From positions 63,070,949 through 63,134,948 of the forward strand of contig NC_092860.1 in the NCBI RefSeq assembly GCF_032062135.1: a DNA stretch of 64,000 nucleotides. The letters are read 5' to 3'. This document shows, piece after piece, positions 12,094 to 22,592 of this stretch (positions are counted from its first letter, which is position 1; each line of letters opens with the position of its first letter). Source of the stretch: Pyxicephalus adspersus (Eukaryota; Chordata; Amphibia; Anura; Pyxicephalidae). The position numbers were made by a program, and so were the translations under genes. The notes under the pieces are model-generated. The model was not told where the DNA came from. It worked only from the letters and a program-made list of their open reading frames with translations, and did no database searches.

Positions 12094-12138
<45 letters not shown>

Positions 12139-12600
12139 TGAGTATGACACAGAAGTGACTGAAGCTAATGAGACATTGAATGGCAGAACATTGCACTACA
12201 AGACTATAGTGACAGGAAATCTACAGTTCACCTGTCATAGGAGAATGACGTGCTGCACAAGAAAAAGAACTGCTAATCTGTACAAAGGTATCTCGGTAAT
12301 TGAATCCTTACATCGAGCCTGAACTGACTTGGCCACCCAGCACTGCTGACCTCAGACTGCCCTCCTGCCCTCTCTGCCTCCCTCCCCACTGTTACACGCA
12401 CTTCTCAATAGGAAAGTGTCCTGGAGTGAAGGATGCAAAGTTCCTGGTGTTGTTTGACAAAAGACATCCCCAGCATCCGTATAGATGTACAGCAGGGCTG
12501 CTGGTAAACAGCAGGGAGGGGTAAGGCAGGGCACCGCGATCGACTTGCGTTGCTTTTGCGATCGACCAGTAGATCTTGATCGATGTGTTGGGCACCCCTG
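12006..12600. mobile_element. hAT-type (Charlie-like) MITE in LINE A
   Basis: The ends form an inverted repeat: 'CAGGGGTTCCCA' at 12006 and the reverse complement of 'TGGGCACCCCTG' at 12600 (11 of 12). CAGGGGTNCCCA termini are typical of Charlie-group hAT elements. Flanks CCTTAGAC and ATTTAGAA fit a decayed 8-bp target duplication. The interior holds an (AT)n tract (about 12092-12136) and short GATCGAC repeats near the right end, with no coding region. It lies in the 3' part of LINE A, between its ORF2 terminus and its 3' UTR. Confidence 0.75.
12092..12136. repeat. (AT)n microsatellite
   Basis: About twenty AT dinucleotides inside the Charlie-like MITE. Confidence 0.95.
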
Positions 12601-12610
12601 ATTTAGAACA

Positions 12611-14187
12611 TTATTCTGCAGTTTGAGAATGAGGTAGCAATGTGTTAAACTCTGTTGTAGTGCAGTATTGGATCCAGGAGAACCCAATTTGGGTAAATTT
12701 TTCAGCTTTCACAGTTTTCATGGTCATCAGCTCCTCTATACAGTAAATATCTTTTACTCTTCGCAACCATTGTCCAATGGTTGGAGGACTGTCCTGTTTC
12801 CAGCAAGCTGGTATGCACGCCTTCGCTTCATTAAGCAAATGGCACAGCAGAGAGTGTGTATAACCTTTCTTAGACATGCTAGAAACATGGAGTAGCCCTA
12901 GTTTGGCATTACCAGAAATATTTGTACCCGTGAGTTTACAAGTAATATCTGCCACATTTGCCCAAATATTTGATAGCTTAGGGCAGTCCCAAAAGATATG
13001 TAGGAGCATCCCCAGGGCTGATTTACATCCCAAACATTTGTTATCGAGGTGAGGGTAAATTGTTGCAAGCTTAGTGGGTATTCTGTACCATCAGGTTAGT
13101 AGCTGATCGCTGCCTTATGACCAAAGAACAATAGCGTATCTTTTTGTTCCTCTGTGAACGACATGTTCAGATCTTCCTCCCACTTAGAAACAAATTTAGG
13201 TGGAGACGAAGTCTAGGTGGATAACAGTGTTTGGTAATAATATCAAAGAGTGCCCCGAAACTGCCTAGCACTGAGGCATACTGATTCCAGTGGAAGTAAC
13301 TGCCACTGAAACTGCGTGGGAGGCGATAGGGATTGGAGGAGGTATGTCATTTGTATCATGTGCCAATTGTTAGGCGTGGGTAATCCTTTTTCCCTTTGTA
13401 ATCGTGGGAGTGGGACCCATGAACCATCCGCCAGAAAATGTATGGCTCTGTACAATCCTTTGGTTTGCCATAGTCTAAAAACTTGGTCTGTTTGCCCAGA
13501 AGGAAAGTCTGGGTGTTCTGGGACTGGTGACAATGAGGAGGTATATTTAGAGGAGTTCTGTGATGTAAAGTATTTGATTACAATCTGCAATGTAGAACCT
13601 ATTAAAGGGTGCTTTAGCATCATGTTTGTACAGGATGTTGGTGCCCAAGGCAGAGTGTCTATAGGGATTGGAGAAACTTTGTCTTCCATTTGCACCCAAA
13701 GTTTTGTCGTTCTATTGGAGCACCAGTCTATGAGGTGGGCTAAATGAACTGCCTGGTGGTACAGAATTGGATCCGTGGAGTTCCAGGGTACAAAGTAAAC
13801 CTGAGGAATTTTGATGTAAATTTCAACAAAACCGACATAGGGATTTTCACTGGCAGTGAGCATAGCAATCGTGGCATGATATTCATGCTTAAGATATTAC
13901 ATCTCCTGAATCACGTAATTGTCCTTTGTCGCCACCTATTAGGGTCCTTTTGAATTACATTGAGCAGTTGAATAAAATTAAGTTCTACTACCTGCATCAA
14001 ATTGTAAGGTATCTGAGTGCCAAAATATTTGAGAAATGAGGTTTCCCATTTAAATGGAAAGTTAGGTGTTAAAGCATGTTGAACAGCCTTTGGCAAGGTG
14101 AGGTTGAGAGCCTCCCACTTCTGCAGATTTATCTTATAATTAGACAGCTCTGCAAAATGGGGGAGTTCTGACAATATGTTGGGGAGT
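12611..14187 (-). pseudogene. LINE A ORF2, RT thumb and C-terminal part
   Basis: C-terminal half of the LINE ORF2 protein. From 14187 leftward: 'LPNILSELPHFAELSNYKIN' follows the RT palm. Then comes 'FPFKWETSFLKYFGTQIP' (about 14030-14070), the post-RT 'YLGI' region of L1/Tx1 LINEs. A long connecting region follows (13863-13243), including 'QTKGLYRAIHFLADG'. At the end is 'GMLLHIFWDCPKLSNIW' (about 12960-13010), the terminal cysteine/histidine motif that binds RNA in L1-type proteins; here its upstream cysteines sit across a frame break. Several frameshifts and stops separate these segments. Confidence 0.82.
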
Positions 14188-14455
14188 GTAGTAACTAGAG
14201 TTGGTGTTCGAATTCGGGTTGTCCTTATATTCGACCCGAATATGGCTGTTTGAATTCGGATAGACCCGACCCGAAAAACACAGGATTTGACTGCAAAAAT
14301 TCGGGAAAAAAATGTTTAAAAAAATTAAAATCAAATAAATTTATTAGCGTGTGTTTTTACTTTAACTAATTTTTTTTTATTTTTTACAGGTTATCCAACA
14401 ATTGCATTATGAATTATAATGGCATTGTGGGATTCCCGGACCGTGGGAACTTTGG

Positions 14456-14499
14456 GGTTACAGCTAATTGGAGGCACGTGCCTCCAAATAGCTGTAACC
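14456..14499. repeat. 44-bp near-perfect palindrome
   Basis: Arms of 22 bases differ at one position, centred on CACGTG (14475-14480). The left arm is 'GGTTACAGCTAATTGGAGGC' plus AC; the right arm is its reverse complement with one change. It is a hairpin/cruciform candidate close to the hAT left end. Confidence 0.9.
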
Positions 14500-14612
14500 T
14501 CAGGCGATACCAGGGCAATAGAGGTTCAATGGGGATATGTATCCTGATTCATCACCTCTACTGCTCTGTGATTGACTGGGGAGAGGAATATATATATATA
14601 CATATATACACT

Positions 14613-15354
14613 AATAAAGAGCACCTGTCACATGAATATTAAAGAGCATCTGTCACATGAATACTAAAGAGGACCTGTCACATGAATATTAAAAAGCACC
14701 TCTCACATGAATATTAAAGAGCACCTGTCACATGAATATTAAAGAGCGCCTCTCACATGAATATTAAAGAGCACCTGTCACATGAATATTAAAGAGCATC
14801 TGTCAAATCAATAATAAAGAGGACCTGTCACATCAGTATTAAAGAGGACCTGTCACATCAATAATAATGAGCACCTGTCACATCAATATTAAAGAGGACC
14901 TGTCACATCAATTTTAAAGAGCACCTGTCACATCAATTTTAAAGAGCACCTGTCACATGAATAATAAAGAGCATCTGTCACATCATTAATAAAGAGCACC
15001 TGTCACATTAATATTAAAGAGAACCTGTCACATTAATATTAAAGAGGACCTGTCACATCAATATTAAAGAGCACCTGTCACATCAATATTAAGAGGACCT
15101 GTCACATTAATATTAAAAAGGGCCTGTCACATCAATATTACACCTGTCACATCAATATTAAGAGGACCTGTCACATTAATATTAAAAAGGGCCTGTCACA
15201 TCAATATTAAAGAGCACCTGTCACATCAATATTAAAGAGGTTCTGTCACATCAATATTAAAGAGCACCTTTCACATCAATATTAAAGAGCACCTGTTACA
15301 TCAATATTAAAGAGCACCTGTCACATAAATATTAAAAACGACCTGTCACATCAA
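14613..15354 (+). repeat. 25-bp minisatellite array, plus orientation (block 1)
   Basis: About 30 tandem copies of a 25-base unit with core 'CCTGTCACATCAATATTA' followed by AAGAGCA. Positions vary: ATGAATATT in early units, ATCAATATT later, and AAGAGC/AAGAGG alternate. A few units are shortened by one or more bases. It ends at 'CTGTCACATCAA', the target site of the inserted LINE. Confidence 0.95.
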
Positions 15355-15543
15355 ATTTTTTTTTTTTGTTTCTAAAATATTATTGAATTTTAACAAAATA
15401 CAACAAACACCAATGTAAACAAACGATAAAAAAAGGGACAAGAGAAGAAAAGAAAAAAAAAAGAATACAATGGCATATAAAGGGCTTAACATTATTAGAA
15501 ATAGTCAGAATAACAATGTTATATATATAATACCACCATATTT

Positions 15544-18500
15544 TTATTTAGATATAGAAGGCAGGAATTTTTTCCAACATTTCCAATTTGCATAAACTTT
15601 GTGAGAATGAAATCTACTATAAGCCAAAGTACGTTCATAATAGTAATTTGCGTGAATCTTCTGCATTACTTCAGACATATTAGGTGTTGTAGGGTGGTTC
15701 CATTTAGTAACTATGGAAAGTCGTGCTGCAATAAAAATATGAGTAACTACAATTTGGTAAAAACGTGGGAATTTGTCTATTCCCAAATTAAGTAATGCCA
15801 ATGCCGCATCAGGGCTAGTTAGACATCCTGTAACCGTTGATATTAAAACAAAGATAGAGTTCCAAAAACTACGTAGATTTTTACATTCCCAAAACATATG
15901 TACATAAGTGCCCAATTCACCACATTTCCTCCAATACACAGGAGAGTATTCTGACAAAAACTTAGAAAGTCTATATGGTGTTCTTTACCATCGACATAAT
16001 TTTTTTTGGTAGTTTTCCCAGTGAGAGATACATTTAGAAGCTGTAGAACTAGAGCAGATTGCAGTTTTCCATTGGGAAAGCGAAAAAGAGCGTTGTAAAT
16101 CTTGCTCCCAAATAGAGAAAATATGAATTCTCTTCCAAGAACCCTTATTTTGGATTAAATTATAGTATACAGAAATACCTCCTTTACAGAGATTGATATT
16201 TTGACTTCTTTTCTAAAAGATTGAGGGTGCAGAAACTACATTATCTGAAAGTGAAGTATATAAGTGAGTTATATACCATTCTATATTTATTTAGAAAGGT
16301 ATGAAATATCGGTAAATCTGTATTGTACCGATAGCCCAGTTTATACCAGGACTGTATATTTAAATTTGGTATAAGGAGCTCAAAAAGTTGTAAAGGAACT
16401 GGGATTAGTATTGATCCCATATCTATACATTTTTTACTTTTAAGTTTCTTCCATATAAATAACATGGCATCTATTGGAGGCAAGTGCAGATTCAATCTAA
16501 TTGTTGAACATGAATTTGCCATTAAAAAAGCCAAATAATTACCAGTTGGTATATACATTTTTTCAATATCCAACCATCTTTTTTTTACCTCAGGTTTTAT
16601 GCAGAGCTCCAGATGATCCATCAGTGATGCCAAATAATAATCCATTAAATAAGGCACCCCCATTCCATCCACTTTTTTCGCCCGAAATAAAAGCGATTGA
16701 GATAAGCGGGATTTCCTATTGTGCCAAATAAACTTCTGTATTATAGATTGCAAGGAGATTAAGATAGAGGAGGGAAGAATAATAGGTATAGTTCGAAATA
16801 AATAAAGAATTTTTGGGAGGACTACCATTTTAAGGGCTGTAATACATCCCAACCAGGACAATTCCACTTTCGAAAGAACATTAATGTCTTTCTGTACCAA
16901 ATCTATCAATGGTGTAAAGTTACAATTAACCATGGTAGACAAGGAACTAGTCAAGTGAATACCTAGGTATAGGATACTCTCCTTTGACCATCCAAAAGGG
17001 AAGTCCCTAGATAATTGTTCCTTTAATTCTGAAGATACACCTACCTGCAAAATAGTACATTTCGAGTCATTAATCTTGTAATAGCTGACAGATCCAAAGA
17101 CTCCAATCACTTGCAATAAAGCTGCTATTGAAGTCTGTGAGAATCACATTGTCAGCAAATAACCCCACAACATAACCTATTTGTATCCCTTTGATATTTT
17201 TGTTGTCTCTAATAGCTTGCACAAAAGATAATAAATGTAAAAAGAGTAGGTGATAAAGGACAGCCTTGGCGAGTTCCATTAGTTATAACAAAAGGGGAGG
17301 ACAGCATATTCGATAAATATACTTGAGCCGAGGGGTAAGTATATAGGGCCATGATGGCTGACAAAATCGTATCATGCAGACCAAATTTTTGCAGCACTGC
17401 ATGTAGATAACCCCAATGCGCTTTATCGAAAGCTTTCTCCGAATCAAGCATGAGAAATATTGTCAGTTCCCCAGAGGTCTCAGCAATTTTAAGCAGATTA
17501 ATCTTACGTCGGGTCGTGTCAGAAGCTTGACGACCTTTAACAAACTATCAATTCCTGAAGTCGTACCGCAATTAGTTTAGCAAAAATTTTAAGGTCAGTA
17601 ATTAACAGCGATATTGGCCTAAAATTATGGGGATAAGATGGGGCTTTCCCCTCTTTTGGGATGGTAATTATAATGGCCTTAAGCTTGATCACTTGCTTAT
17701 CGCTTGATTATATACCGCAGATAAATATGGAGAGAGCAAGGAACTATAAGTCTTATAATATTCAGCTGCAAAACCATCAAATCCTGGGGTTTTGTGCTCA
17801 GGTAAACTTTTGATAACTTTCTCCATCTCTAAGGGAGAGATCGACCAATTAAGCATATCAATCTGTTCCTCCGAAAGTTTAGGTAAATCTATCGAATCCA
17901 AAAAGGAATCTATTAAACTTTGAGTAGGTTGATGGATATGTCTATCCTCTTTAGGATTATACAGTTCTTGGTAATAATCTCTAAATGCATTAGCCAAATC
18001 TAAAGGATTAAACAACTGAGCCTTGGACCTGTGATGAAATAGAAAGGGTAACGTATATCTCAGTCGCTTTGATTTAATTTTAGAAGCTAATAGTTTACTT
18101 GCCCTATTACCTTGTGCATAATAAATAGTCCTCGTACGTTGAAAAGCTCTTTCCTGTTTTTCTATAAGCAATAGGCGCAGTTCCTGTCTATATCTAAACA
18201 GATGTTGGGAAATAGAGGTTGTGATTTTACTTTTATGAATACTCTCTAACGCCCCAATTTTCGCTAGCATCTCACTTACATGTTGCTTTCTTTTTTTACT
18301 TTCAACCGCTGAGAGTTGGATCAAAATACCTCTAGCATAGGCTTTATGAGCACACTATAAAAGAAAGGGAGTTACTTCCGGTAACTCATTAAACAGAAAA
18401 AATTCTTTTAGCTTGTCCAAAATCACACCTTTCGTGGAGGCATGTGCAAATAATGACATATTATTCCTCCAAAGATAGGAACTAGAGTTCTTAATATTTT

Positions 18501-18760
18501 CATCAATACAAATAGTCACAGGTGCATGGTCGGACCAAGTTATATTGTGGATAGATGAAGATGTCACTTGCTGTAAAGTCAATTTGTCAACCAAAAACAA
18601 ATCAATTCTCGAATAAGACTGATTTGGAGCCGAGAGAAAGGGAAATCCTTATGAGAAAAATAAGGTAAGTTATTTGTTTTGAAATGTGTCTCTTGAATAC
18701 ATAAAATGTTGGAATTATGTCTCTCAGCTTCATCCCAGATAGCATGTCTTTTATAGGGAC
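15544..18760 (-). pseudogene. LINE ORF2 (endonuclease-RT), internally deleted
   Basis: Endonuclease N-terminal block with 'LCIQETHFK' (about 18680-18720) passes directly to C-terminal blocks 'SRIDLFLVDKL' and 'WSDHAPVTICID' (18520-18610), so the middle, including the usual GDFN motif, is deleted. A pre-RT region and RT start (18324-17689, with 'HKTPGFDGFAAEYYK') follow. Then 'DSEKAFDKAHWGYL' and 'GTRQGCPLSPTLFTF' (17451-17209), and 'GLFADNVIL' (about 17150), the FADD box with the second aspartate replaced by asparagine. The post-RT region (17116-16241) includes 'ILYLGIHL' and 'SWLGCITALKMVVLPKILYL'. The C-terminal 'GELGTYVHMFWECKNLRSFW' (about 15860-15920) is the terminal Cys/His region. There is a frame break near 17200 and other stops. 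The enzyme would be inactive. Confidence 0.83.
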
Positions 18761-18976
18761 TGTTTAGCCCTTTAGCATTAATAGATAGTATATGGAGTCA
18801 CATTGTACAAATACTGTACCTCTTGAGAGGTACGTGCTTGTCATACTGTTCTCATCTTCATATGGAAGTATTGGAGTAAAGCTTCCTTTTCATTTCTAAC
18901 TAGAAGTAGAGTGTAAAAGCCATTGTAAATAAAACATAAAATAAAAAAAAGAATTGGAAACCAATAAACCTTAATC

Positions 18977-19321
18977 TTAATCTGCATAATCCCCCATTTT
19001 GTGCTCTATATGATCGACTCTGTCACCTACTTTATGTACATCGCTCTTAAATTGGTGAAAGAGCGTTAAAAAATCTTGGTGCAGAGAACTACACAAGGAA
19101 ACATACATTTCTTTAAGTGTAGTGTCCGAGACCGGGCAATCAGAGGTGGGAAAAGTCCCTATAGGATCAGTAATTTCTGTTTCTTCCGATATGGGAAATA
19201 TATCTGGGCTTACCCTATTCTCGGTGTCATCTGGAATCGACAGTTTCAGTTTGGCTTTAGCTGGACTTGCATTTGTAGAAGAAGAGCGAGATGTGGTGTC
19301 CGACCCACCCTCTTTCCCCAT
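18977..19321 (-). pseudogene. LINE ORF1 N-terminal fragment
   Basis: A 115-residue open frame from an ATG ('MGKEGGSD'), Ser/Thr-rich and acidic, ending in a heptad-like stretch ('FKSDVHKVGDRVDHIEHKMG') that suggests the start of a coiled coil. This fits the N-terminus of L1/Tx1 ORF1 RNA-binding proteins. The RRM-like core and C-terminal domain are missing; the sequence passes into the ORF2 endonuclease region within 250 bases, consistent with internal deletion. Identification rests on position 5' of ORF2 and composition. Confidence 0.6.
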
Positions 19322-19621
19322 TGACACAGCTCATTCAGTGTGTTCAGTGAGAGTGGCTGCGTTCTTGTTATGTCTGGAGACACGCTTACCAGCGCCATCT
19401 TGGCTTGTCTGATCCGCTGCAGCAAAAAATTCTGTAAGTTTCTGTGGTGTAGACCTGATTTTACGCTTGCTCATGGCTGCAGGAGACTGCCCAGCGTATC
19501 AGGTATAAGTGGAAATTGAAGAAAGTGATTAATAATAGTCATTAAATAGCCCGGTGTTCGGTCCCACTACAGAGCCTTAAGCGGAAGCTACCATCCGCCA
19601 CCGCTTCCGGACACAGGCCCA

Positions 19622-19769
19622 CTGTCACATCAATATTAAAAAGGACCTGTCACATCAATATTAAAGAGCACCTTTCACATCAATATTAAAGAGCACCTGT
19701 CACATCAGTATTAATAAGCACCTGTCACATCAATATTAAAGAGCCCCTGTCACATCAATATTAAAGAGC
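19622..19769 (+). repeat. 25-bp minisatellite array, plus orientation (block 2)
   Basis: Direct continuation of the array at 14613-15354 after the LINE; runs into the assembly gap. Confidence 0.95.
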
Positions 19770-20384
19770 NNNNNNNNNNNNNNNNNNNNNNNNNNNNNNN
19801 NNNNNNNNNNNNNNNNNNNNNNNNNNNNNNNNNNNNNNNNNNNNNNNNNNNNNNNNNNNNNNNNNNNNNNNNNNNNNNNNNNNNNNNNNNNNNNNNNNNN
19901 NNNNNNNNNNNNNNNNNNNNNNNNNNNNNNNNNNNNNNNNNNNNNNNNNNNNNNNNNNNNNNNNNNNNNNNNNNNNNNNNNNNNNNNNNNNNNNNNNNNN
20001 NNNNNNNNNNNNNNNNNNNNNNNNNNNNNNNNNNNNNNNNNNNNNNNNNNNNNNNNNNNNNNNNNNNNNNNNNNNNNNNNNNNNNNNNNNNNNNNNNNNN
20101 NNNNNNNNNNNNNNNNNNNNNNNNNNNNNNNNNNNNNNNNNNNNNNNNNNNNNNNNNNNNNNNNNNNNNNNNNNNNNNNNNNNNNNNNNNNNNNNNNNNN
20201 NNNNNNNNNNNNNNNNNNNNNNNNNNNNNNNNNNNNNNNNNNNNNNNNNNNNNNNNNNNNNNNNNNNNNNNNNNNNNNNNNNNNNNNNNNNNNNNNNNNN
20301 NNNNNNNNNNNNNNNNNNNNNNNNNNNNNNNNNNNNNNNNNNNNNNNNNNNNNNNNNNNNNNNNNNNNNNNNNNNNNNNNNNNN
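19770..20384. other. Assembly gap (615 N)
   Basis: A run of N with minisatellite on both sides. Array length across the gap is unknown and may be wrong in the assembly. Confidence 0.99.
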
Positions 20385-20631
20385 ACATGCATAATAAAGA
20401 GGACCTGTCACATGCACAATAAAGAGGACCTGTCACATGCACAATAAAGATGACTTGTCACATGAACAATAAAGAGGACCTGTCACATGAACAATAAAGA
20501 GGACCTGCCACATGCATAATAAAGAGAACCTGTCACATGTATGTTAAGGAGGACATGTCACATGCACAATAAAGAGGACCTGTTACATGGACAATAGAGA
20601 GGACCTGTCACATGAATAATAAAAAATACTG
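20385..20631 (+). repeat. 25-bp minisatellite array, variant subfamily
   Basis: Units here read 'GGACCTGTCACATGCACAAT' plus AAAGA, i.e. GCACAAT replaces TCAATATT. They form a distinct, more homogeneous subfamily than the units before the gap, evidence for local amplification. Confidence 0.93.
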
Positions 20632-21003
20632 ACAAGTCCTCTTTATTATTCATGGCAGTTCCTCTTTATTATTGATGTGACGGGTCCTCTTTATTATTGA
20701 TGTGACAGGTCTTTTTTTTAATTCGACAGGTCATCTTTAATATTGGTGTGACAGGTGCTCTTTAATATTCTTGTGACAGGTGCTCTTTAATATTGATGTG
20801 ACAGGGGCTCTTTAATATTGATGTGACAGGTGCTCTTTAATATTGATGTGACAGGTGCTCTTTAATATTGATGTGACAGGTGCTCTTTAATATTGATGTG
20901 ACAGGTGCTCTTAAAAAATGATGTGACAGGTGCTCGTTATTATTGATGTGACAGGTGCTCTTTAATATTCATATGACAGGTGCTATTTAATATTCATGTG
21001 AAG
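20632..21003 (-). repeat. 25-bp minisatellite array, inverted orientation
   Basis: From about 20632 the same unit appears as its reverse complement ('TAATATTGATGTGACAGGTG'), about 14 copies. Together with the preceding block it forms a large inverted repeat with almost no spacer. Confidence 0.95.
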
Positions 21004-21238
21004 GACAGTGGTATGTAATAGTATAATGTATCTTTTTTCATAATGTATCCTTTTATTATGTATCTTTTTACATATGTTAGGAGGCTGTAGAAGCTCTACA
21101 CAGTCCTGAAAAAAAAAACAATTTTTTCCCCTATTGACTTTAATGGTGTTTGAATTTGACCTTCGACCACCCCAATAATTTTGGTCTATTGGAGCGAATA
21201 GCTGACGAATCGATTAGTGAGCTATTCGACCAACACTA
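21004..21238. mobile_element. Right terminus of the satellite-bearing hAT element
   Basis: Unique sequence between the inverted array and the target duplication. It holds three imperfect 'ATGTATC.TTTTT' repeats, a polypurine tract at about 21106 and a terminus containing two 'GAATAGCT' motifs in the last 60 bases, ending 'ATTCGACCAACACTA'. The same terminus is present at 34753-34991. Confidence 0.85.
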
Positions 21239-21246
21239 GTAGTAAC

Positions 21247-22592
21247 TGGGGATAATATATTAAACAATAAATCATCAGAGTAGGCTGCGGCTTTATGTTC
21301 TATGTTACCTATTAAGACTCCCTTGATATTCACATTAGCCCTGACACATCCAAGCAGGGGTTCCAATGAAATTTTGAATAGCAAGGGCGATAATGGGCAA
21401 CCCTGTCTCGTACCATTTTTATTAGGAAATGATCTGGACAGCGCACCATTTACTTTGAGCTGTGCTGTTGGTGTCGAGTATAGAGCCTGAACCCAAGTCA
21501 AGAACCTAGTTGGGAGACCAGTAAACCTTAGTAGTGTATGCAGGTAAGACCAATTGACTCAGTTAAACGCCTTGTCCCCCGTACTTGGAGAAGAGCATAG
21601 ACTGAATATTATGGGAATGTACATAATCAATACTGTTCAAAGTACAAGTGGTATTGTCCCGTTCTTCTCTGAAAGGAAGGAAGCCACATTGGTCAGGGTG
21701 TATTAAATCAGATAAAATGGGAGTTAGTCTTTGAGCTATTATGCTTGCATAGAGTTTGAGATCGCAGTTCAATAGCAAAATGGGCCTGTACCTTGAGTAG
21801 GATTGTGGGTCCTTATCTGGTTTAAGTAGGACAGTGATATGGGCTGCTAGCATATCCCTTGTATGTAAGTGGCCTTGGGGTATGTCAATATAGGTGTCTA
21901 CTAAATGAGTGCCTATATCAGGTAAATATTTCCTATAGTATTGTAGTGTCAAGCCATTTGGGCCTGGAGCCTTACCAGATGCAGCGTGTGAAACCCCTTT
22001 CTGTAGCTCCAAAACTGTAATTGGTTTGTCAAGAACCTCCAACATATCTTCAGAAATACCAGGCAAACCTGACTATTTTAGGATATTCTATCACTTTATC
22101 AGCTGTATCATTGATGTCTTTCCCTCCTTTGGTAGGTCATAGATTATACAATTGTTTATAAAACCTGTCAAAAGAGTGGGCTATGTCTGCTGTTGCATGT
22201 TGAGTTGCCCCCGAGGAGTCATTAATGTTTGGTACATACATGGATGCCCTTTTCGCATAGATAGCCCTAGCTAGAGCCTTGCCACAATGATTGGCATGTT
22301 ACTTAAAAAAAGTGCCTGCATTTCTGCAATTCAGTTTGAGCTTTGGCACGAAACACCGATTTAATTTCACACTGGGAATAATTTAGATTAAGTGTCAGGA
22401 GCATGTATTTTAAATGTTATATTTAAAGTAGATGTAGTTCTGTAAGCAGAGCATTCAAATTCTGTTGTCTAAGCCTTTTTAATCCACTACCTTCCCGTAT
22501 GAAGAGGCCACGTACAAAACACTTGTGTGTCTCCCATACATTGAAGGTATTAGCAGTGGAGCCAGAATTGTGATCCAAAAATTCCTTCAATT
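21247..22592 (-). pseudogene. LINE A ORF2, RT N-terminal part (copy 1)
   Basis: Reverse transcriptase fingers and palm. Motifs on the minus strand: 'WETHKCFVRGLFI' (about 22510-22560), 'SGKAPGPNGLTLQYY' (about 21950), 'SRYRPILLLNCDLKLYASI' (about 21750-21810), 'RLTPILSDLIHPDQCGFLP' (about 21690), 'NGTRQGCPLSPLLFKISLEP' (about 21360-21420) and 'AAAYSDDLLF' (about 21275), a YADD variant with serine but both aspartates kept. A frameshift near 21580 disrupts the 'AEKAF' region. It continues at 14187 beyond the hAT insertion. The second copy at 34999-36342 differs at scattered positions, including YRDD. Confidence 0.85.

Larger units (their letters stand above)
15355..19621 (-). mobile_element. 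LINE (L1/Tx1-like) inserted in the minisatellite
   Basis: A minus-strand LINE of 4267 bases reaching from a 3' T-run on the plus strand (15356) to a 5' end at 19621. It is flanked by 'CTGTCACATCAA' on both sides (15343-15354 and 19622-19633), a 12-bp target duplication that coincides with satellite sequence. The element has an ORF1 start and both ORF2 ends but carries internal deletions, so it is shorter than a typical 5-7 kb relative. It is absent from the second array copy. Confidence 0.85.
14196..21238. mobile_element. Non-autonomous hAT element carrying inverted minisatellite arrays
   Basis: A 7043-base element with an exact 8-bp target duplication, GTAGTAAC (14188-14195 and 21239-21246), and short terminal repeats 'TAGAGTTGGT' and, on the other strand, 'TAGTGTTGGT'. 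The left 100 bases match the left end of the BED-hAT at 3736 ('TTCGAATTCGGGT', 'CCCGAATATGGCTGTT'). No transposase is present. In order it contains an imperfect 44-bp palindrome, a plus-oriented 25-bp minisatellite, a LINE inserted in that array (15355-19621), more array, an assembly gap, the array again, an abrupt switch to the inverted orientation near 20632, and a right terminus (21004-21238). Excluding the LINE, its length is about 2.8 kb including the gap. The partner right half is at 34397-34991. Confidence 0.87.
11528..22592 (-). mobile_element. LINE A (L1/Tx1-like), split by hAT insertion
   Basis: Minus-strand non-LTR retrotransposon. Its 3' end is the T-rich start at 11528 on the plus strand. 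ORF2 sequence runs leftward through 14187 and resumes at 21247 after the 7 kb hAT at 14196-21238. Reading across the duplicated GTAGTAAC, the protein goes from 'DLLFNILSPVTT' straight into 'LPNILSELPHFAE', which proves a single element was split. It is 5'-truncated near 22592, where LINE B begins, inside the linker between endonuclease and RT ('WETHKCFVRGLFI'). A second partial copy is at 34992-36342. Confidence 0.88.

Noticed and set aside
13316..13747. 143-codon plus-strand frame
   Set aside because: It is the antisense of LINE A ORF2, whose minus-strand reading carries the recognisable motifs.
14613..15354. Regularly spaced repeats suggesting a CRISPR array
   Set aside because: Units are contiguous with no unique spacers, vary along their length, and lie inside a eukaryotic transposon.
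19736..20442. Three long minus-strand reading frames
   Set aside because: They consist almost wholly of undetermined bases in the assembly gap.
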